A stretch of DNA of 64,000 nucleotides from Lachnospiraceae bacterium 28-4 (lineage in GTDB: Bacteria; Bacillota; Clostridia; Lachnospirales; Lachnospiraceae). Within the stretch, counting starts at the first letter, position 1, and each line of letters starts with the position of its first letter. The stretch covers positions 230,366-294,365 of the forward strand of contig KE159598.1 in assembly GCA_000403275.2 (NCBI GenBank), written 5' to 3'. Below the pieces are notes generated by a model. That model ran no database searches and had not been told where the DNA came from. It saw only the letters and a list, made by a program, of their open reading frames with translations. The position numbers and the translations under genes were made by a program. Shown here one piece after another: positions 61,277 to 64,000 of this stretch.

Positions 61277-61498
61277 ATGGCACGACACAGAGATTTAAAC
61301 AGAGCAAGTTCATTATTAGAGGGTTCCCAAGGTTGGATTATTGAAAATCACCCAGAGGCTGTAACTGATCCTAATAAGAAGAAAACAAGGCGCAGTAAAA
61401 AGAAATGTAAAAATCATAAAGACGGGTTCTGTACCTATGCTCATGCACCATGTATGGGAGTTGACTGTGGTTCTTACTCTGAAAAATATAAGCTTTAA
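61277..61498 (+). CDS. Small Cys-rich protein, copy 2
   Basis: 73 residues, nearly identical to the protein at 56246 (differences mostly in the basic middle and the last residues). Same C-x7-C-x6-C-x4-C motif and same upstream terminator and leader, so the two loci are duplicates of one block. The gene that follows differs between copies. Confidence 0.75.
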   Translation: MARHRDLNRASSLLEGSQGWIIENHPEAVTDPNKKKTRRSKKKCKNHKDGFCTYAHAPCMGVDCGSYSEKYKL

Positions 61499-61540
61499 AA
61501 GAATTTAGTATAAAACTATAAATGTATATGGTAAGTAAAT

Positions 61541-62833
61541 ATGGAATCAAAATATCCAGATCATTTTGTTTGTTTACAGCAAGTTAATAAAGGACAGTGG
61601 TCAATTGTTTTTAGAAGAAATAATTTATCTAAACAATTGTTCACTTATAGTGCATATAACAGTACATATACTTATATTGAGAAATATAGAGATGGCAATT
61701 GTAGCATTTCATTTTTTCTTACAATAAACAGTTCGACTTTTTATGATATATTTTGTTCAGAATGTAAATATTTTTCTGCAACAGGTGGAAATAACAGCTT
61801 TGGAATCTTAATAAGAACAAAACCCATTAAAGCGGATGAAATAAGGTATCAGACAATCAATAAAACCATATCCGAAGATAGTGAATTTGTAACTTATGAG
61901 TGTTCTGTTAAAGGTATTTATAATTCATATATATTATTTGATAAAAAGTGGAATAAAATCATTAAAAGCACAGTTAATAATAATGCAAAAATGAAGAGCA
62001 AATCAAAACCAAAACATCAGAACCAAACAATTAAAGAGATTCCATATGAAAAAGTAGAAAAACCTAAGACCATAATAGATATAAACGTTGTAAAAGACTG
62101 TTTATATTTCAAAAATAAAATATGCACATATTTTAATGATTTGTGTAATCCTTATTCAATTAAATGCAAAAATCCCAATGTATTATTAGTCAATGATAAA
62201 CATACAATCCCAAAAACAAATAGACAACTACATAAAAATAGTAAAGTAGAGACACAATTATCTGAGAAGCCACAATATGTAAAAGCTGTAGTTTTGTCAC
62301 ACAATAGAAAATGTGTATTTGAAGAACATACACTTTCTAATGTTAAAGCAATAATAAGAATCTTATCACAAAATAACAAAGTGATAGACTTTACAATTCC
62401 TGCTGTACATTGTAAAGAATGTAATCAATATATAATCTTGAAAAGTGATTTTAAATCCATTAAACAAAGAGGAACTCTATTGTGTCGTGTAATAGATGAG
62501 ACGCCTGAATATATTGCAAAGCATAAAAATTCTTCTTATTCTGGAACAGAATCAAAAGTACATAGGCTTGGATATAATGTCATTAAACAAGGATATAACT
62601 ATACATTTACTCAAAGAAAAATTATCTTAGCCAATATTATTGAAAATTATGGGATTACTCAACATGAAATCCTGTCAATGCTAGATACTAATATCGCAAG
62701 AAAAATCAATATGCCTAATTATGCTGATGCAGTTGAAAAGTGGAAACAGGATCGAGAGTTTGTAGCTAATTATGAGTTTGGTAGTGTTCCTGAAGTTCTT
62801 ATTGATGAAGTAGTTATTGGTAAGAGAGGATAG
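61541..62833 (+). CDS. Unknown Cys-rich protein (430 residues)
   Basis: No family recognised. An N-terminal beta-rich part with CSECKYF near residue 68, a basic linker (KMKSKSKPKHQNQ), then CLYFKNKIC-TYFNDLC-NPYSIKC around residue 187 (C-x7-C-x6-C-x6-C, like the motif of the small gene just upstream), a CKECNQY knuckle near 292, and a C-terminal helical part. The Cys sets suggest zinc binding and nucleic-acid or protein contact. It sits 43 bases after the small Cys-rich gene and shares its terminator at 62897. Confidence 0.7.
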   Translation: MESKYPDHFVCLQQVNKGQWSIVFRRNNLSKQLFTYSAYNSTYTYIEKYRDGNCSISFFLTINSSTFYDIFCSECKYFSATGGNNSFGILIRTKPIKADEIRYQTINKTISEDSEFVTYECSVKGIYNSYILFDKKWNKIIKSTVNNNAKMKSKSKPKHQNQTIKEIPYEKVEKPKTIIDINVVKDCLYFKNKICTYFNDLCNPYSIKCKNPNVLLVNDKHTIPKTNRQLHKNSKVETQLSEKPQYVKAVVLSHNRKCVFEEHTLSNVKAIIRILSQNNKVIDFTIPAVHCKECNQYIILKSDFKSIKQRGTLLCRVIDETPEYIAKHKNSSYSGTESKVHRLGYNVIKQGYNYTFTQRKIILANIIENYGITQHEILSMLDTNIARKINMPNYADAVEKWKQDREFVANYEFGSVPEVLIDEVVIGKRG

Positions 62834-62896
62834 AAAAGTAGTAATATTTTATACAATCAATTTAATCACATTCTTTCATTAAGTATTTTTATGAGT

Positions 62897-62955
62897 AAGA
62901 CTACTCAATAGATAGTACAATATAGAAATTATAATATCTATTCAGCAGTCTTATT
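62897..62955 (+). terminator. Terminator after the Cys-rich gene
   Basis: AAGACTACTCAATAGATA pairs imperfectly with TATCTATTCAGCAGTCTT, then T-rich. Same style as the elements at 56102 and 61138. The stretch 62956-63124 holds only a small hairpin AAACCCTT/AAGGGTTT (~63070-63090). Confidence 0.75.
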
Positions 62956-63124
62956 TACTGTTGAAAATATGTTCTGGGTATTAAAAATATACAATTAATG
63001 ATACAATAGATTTACCAATATTTAGGAAGATATTATACCGGGCCATTTTTATGATAAAAAATGTTCAAAACCCTTGATTTATAAGGGTTTAAGCCAGACC
63101 ACATATAAGTGAAGGAGAGTACAT

Positions 63125-63886
63125 ATGTCAAAATTAAAAGTAATGTATGAAGGAATTTTGGATTTGGCAAATTGCAAAATTCCATGTTATGTATTAGAAG
63201 ATGGTACAAGGGTTTTATCAGGGAGACAAATGCAAACCGCTTTAAAATTAACAGATGATATGCCATCATCTCAAAATACAGGCTCTCGTTTACAAAGATA
63301 TTTGAATCAAAAATCTTTGCAACCATATTTATATAAAAATGAAGATGAAAATAAATATAGTCCTATTATATGCTATAAAGGCAACACACAAATAAATGGA
63401 TATAAAGCCACAGACTTAGCTGATTTATGCGATGGCTTTCTGGAGGCAAGAAAAAATACAACTTTATCATCAAGACAAAAAATCATTGCAGACCAAGCAG
63501 AAATTTTAATGCGCAGTTTTGCTAAAGTAGGTATAATTTCTTTAATTGACGAAGCAACAGGTTATCAGTATGAACGTGAGGCTGATGCACTTCAAAGACT
63601 TTTGAAATTATACATTAGTGAAGAATTGATTCCTTGGCAAAAAACATTTCCTGATATATATTATGATGACAAAACGATTTGTGAACTATTTTTCCGTCTC
63701 ATGGATGAACTGGATGACATCACTTTGAGTCAGTCAATGAGGATTATCATAGATGCACTAATGGGTGTCGTTATGGAATATTTCCACATCACAGAACAAC
63801 AGCTGGAGAAATTGACCGCCAGCTTTGTTCAGAGACTGCCAAAGTACATGCAAAAAGCATTGGAGTATGGTTCAGCGGCTGCTTGA
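63125..63886 (+). CDS. P63C-domain protein, probably chimaeric at its C-terminus
   Basis: A 253-residue protein. Residues ~1-185 match the P63C family (ADLCDGFLEARKNTTLSSRQKIIADQAEILMRSFAKVGIISLIDEATGYQYEREADALQRLLKLYISEELIPWQKTFPD), known from phages and mobile elements, function unknown. After YY-DD the usual FPDEFYxxIFRL continuation is replaced by ICELFFRLMDELDDITLSQSMRIIIDALMG..., and base composition becomes GC-richer from ~63690, so the end seems derived from other DNA. GGAGAG precedes ATG 63125. Confidence 0.75.
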   Translation: MSKLKVMYEGILDLANCKIPCYVLEDGTRVLSGRQMQTALKLTDDMPSSQNTGSRLQRYLNQKSLQPYLYKNEDENKYSPIICYKGNTQINGYKATDLADLCDGFLEARKNTTLSSRQKIIADQAEILMRSFAKVGIISLIDEATGYQYEREADALQRLLKLYISEELIPWQKTFPDIYYDDKTICELFFRLMDELDDITLSQSMRIIIDALMGVVMEYFHITEQQLEKLTASFVQRLPKYMQKALEYGSAAA

Positions 63887-63896
63887 TTGCTATTTT

Positions 63897-64000
63897 ATGA
63901 TCTATAGTATTGATTTTTCAACGAATCATGAAGACGTATCACAGCTTATAATGAAAATAGGGGACTGGCTCTACTACTGTTCCAGCTTCCTGTCCTGCCT
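63897..64000 (+). CDS. Possible gene start running off the window
   Basis: ATG 63897 opens MIYSIDFSTNHEDVSQLIMKIGDWLYYCSS, still open at 64000. No clear ribosome site; it begins 10 bases after the P63C stop. Too short to judge. Confidence 0.3.
   Translation, partial: MIYSIDFSTNHEDVSQLIMKIGDWLYYCSSFLSC

Overview
The window looks like the chromosome of a gut Firmicute of the Lachnospiraceae type. The reasons are the moderate-GC housekeeping DNA with strong AGGAGG ribosome sites, a threonine T-box ahead of thrS, an infC-rpmI-rplT operon with an AUU-start infC, AgrC/LytTR-type signalling, and a GH127/sugar ABC locus. AT-rich acquired segments alternate with this backbone. The family assignment is inference; no 16S gene is present.

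1-8.5 kb: the end of an osmolyte-binding protein, a LytTR regulator with two GHKL sensor kinases, two small proteins, a MerR regulator, a decayed ABC exporter whose ATPase has lost its core, and a LacI-type regulator that has lost its DNA-binding head. 8.8-20.4 kb: a composite defence/toxin-antitoxin island. It holds Phd with a gutted Doc, a RelE/ParE pair, an IS30 scar beside half a PIN toxin, an intact HigBA pair, a frameshifted unknown gene, and a 1184-residue SIR2-domain protein likely to be an NAD-depleting anti-phage effector. The modules are separated by repeated remnants of one tyrosine integrase and its 3' flank, as if related elements had integrated side by side.

20.4-39.3 kb: backbone. 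It carries a SEC-C protein, a C_GCAxxG_C_C protein, T-box/thrS, a GT39-like membrane protein, a DUF1540 protein, an AraC-controlled GH127 and sugar ABC operon (ATPase frameshifted), infC-rpmI-rplT, pepD, an AI-2E family exporter, and a tRNA-Pro with anticodon AGG.

39.4-64 kb: immediately after the tRNA lie a HicAB remnant and then a leftward siphovirus-like tail module (tape measure, distal-tail and hub-like proteins, baseplate, fibres). It has two diversification layouts. The main fibre gene has three interchangeable C-terminal tips bounded by copies of a 14-bp site, two of them tail to tail like an invertible segment. The tape-measure gene has a second, displaced N-terminal half 3063 bp upstream that shares an identical 38-bp junction, so the segment between is a direct-repeat-bounded module. 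Each tape-measure N-terminus is preceded by an array of short hairpins with different stems but the same 7-nt loop, and by a different divergently transcribed membrane-anchored protein. I regard these nested tape-measure modules with their hairpin arrays as the best candidate here for an undescribed system.
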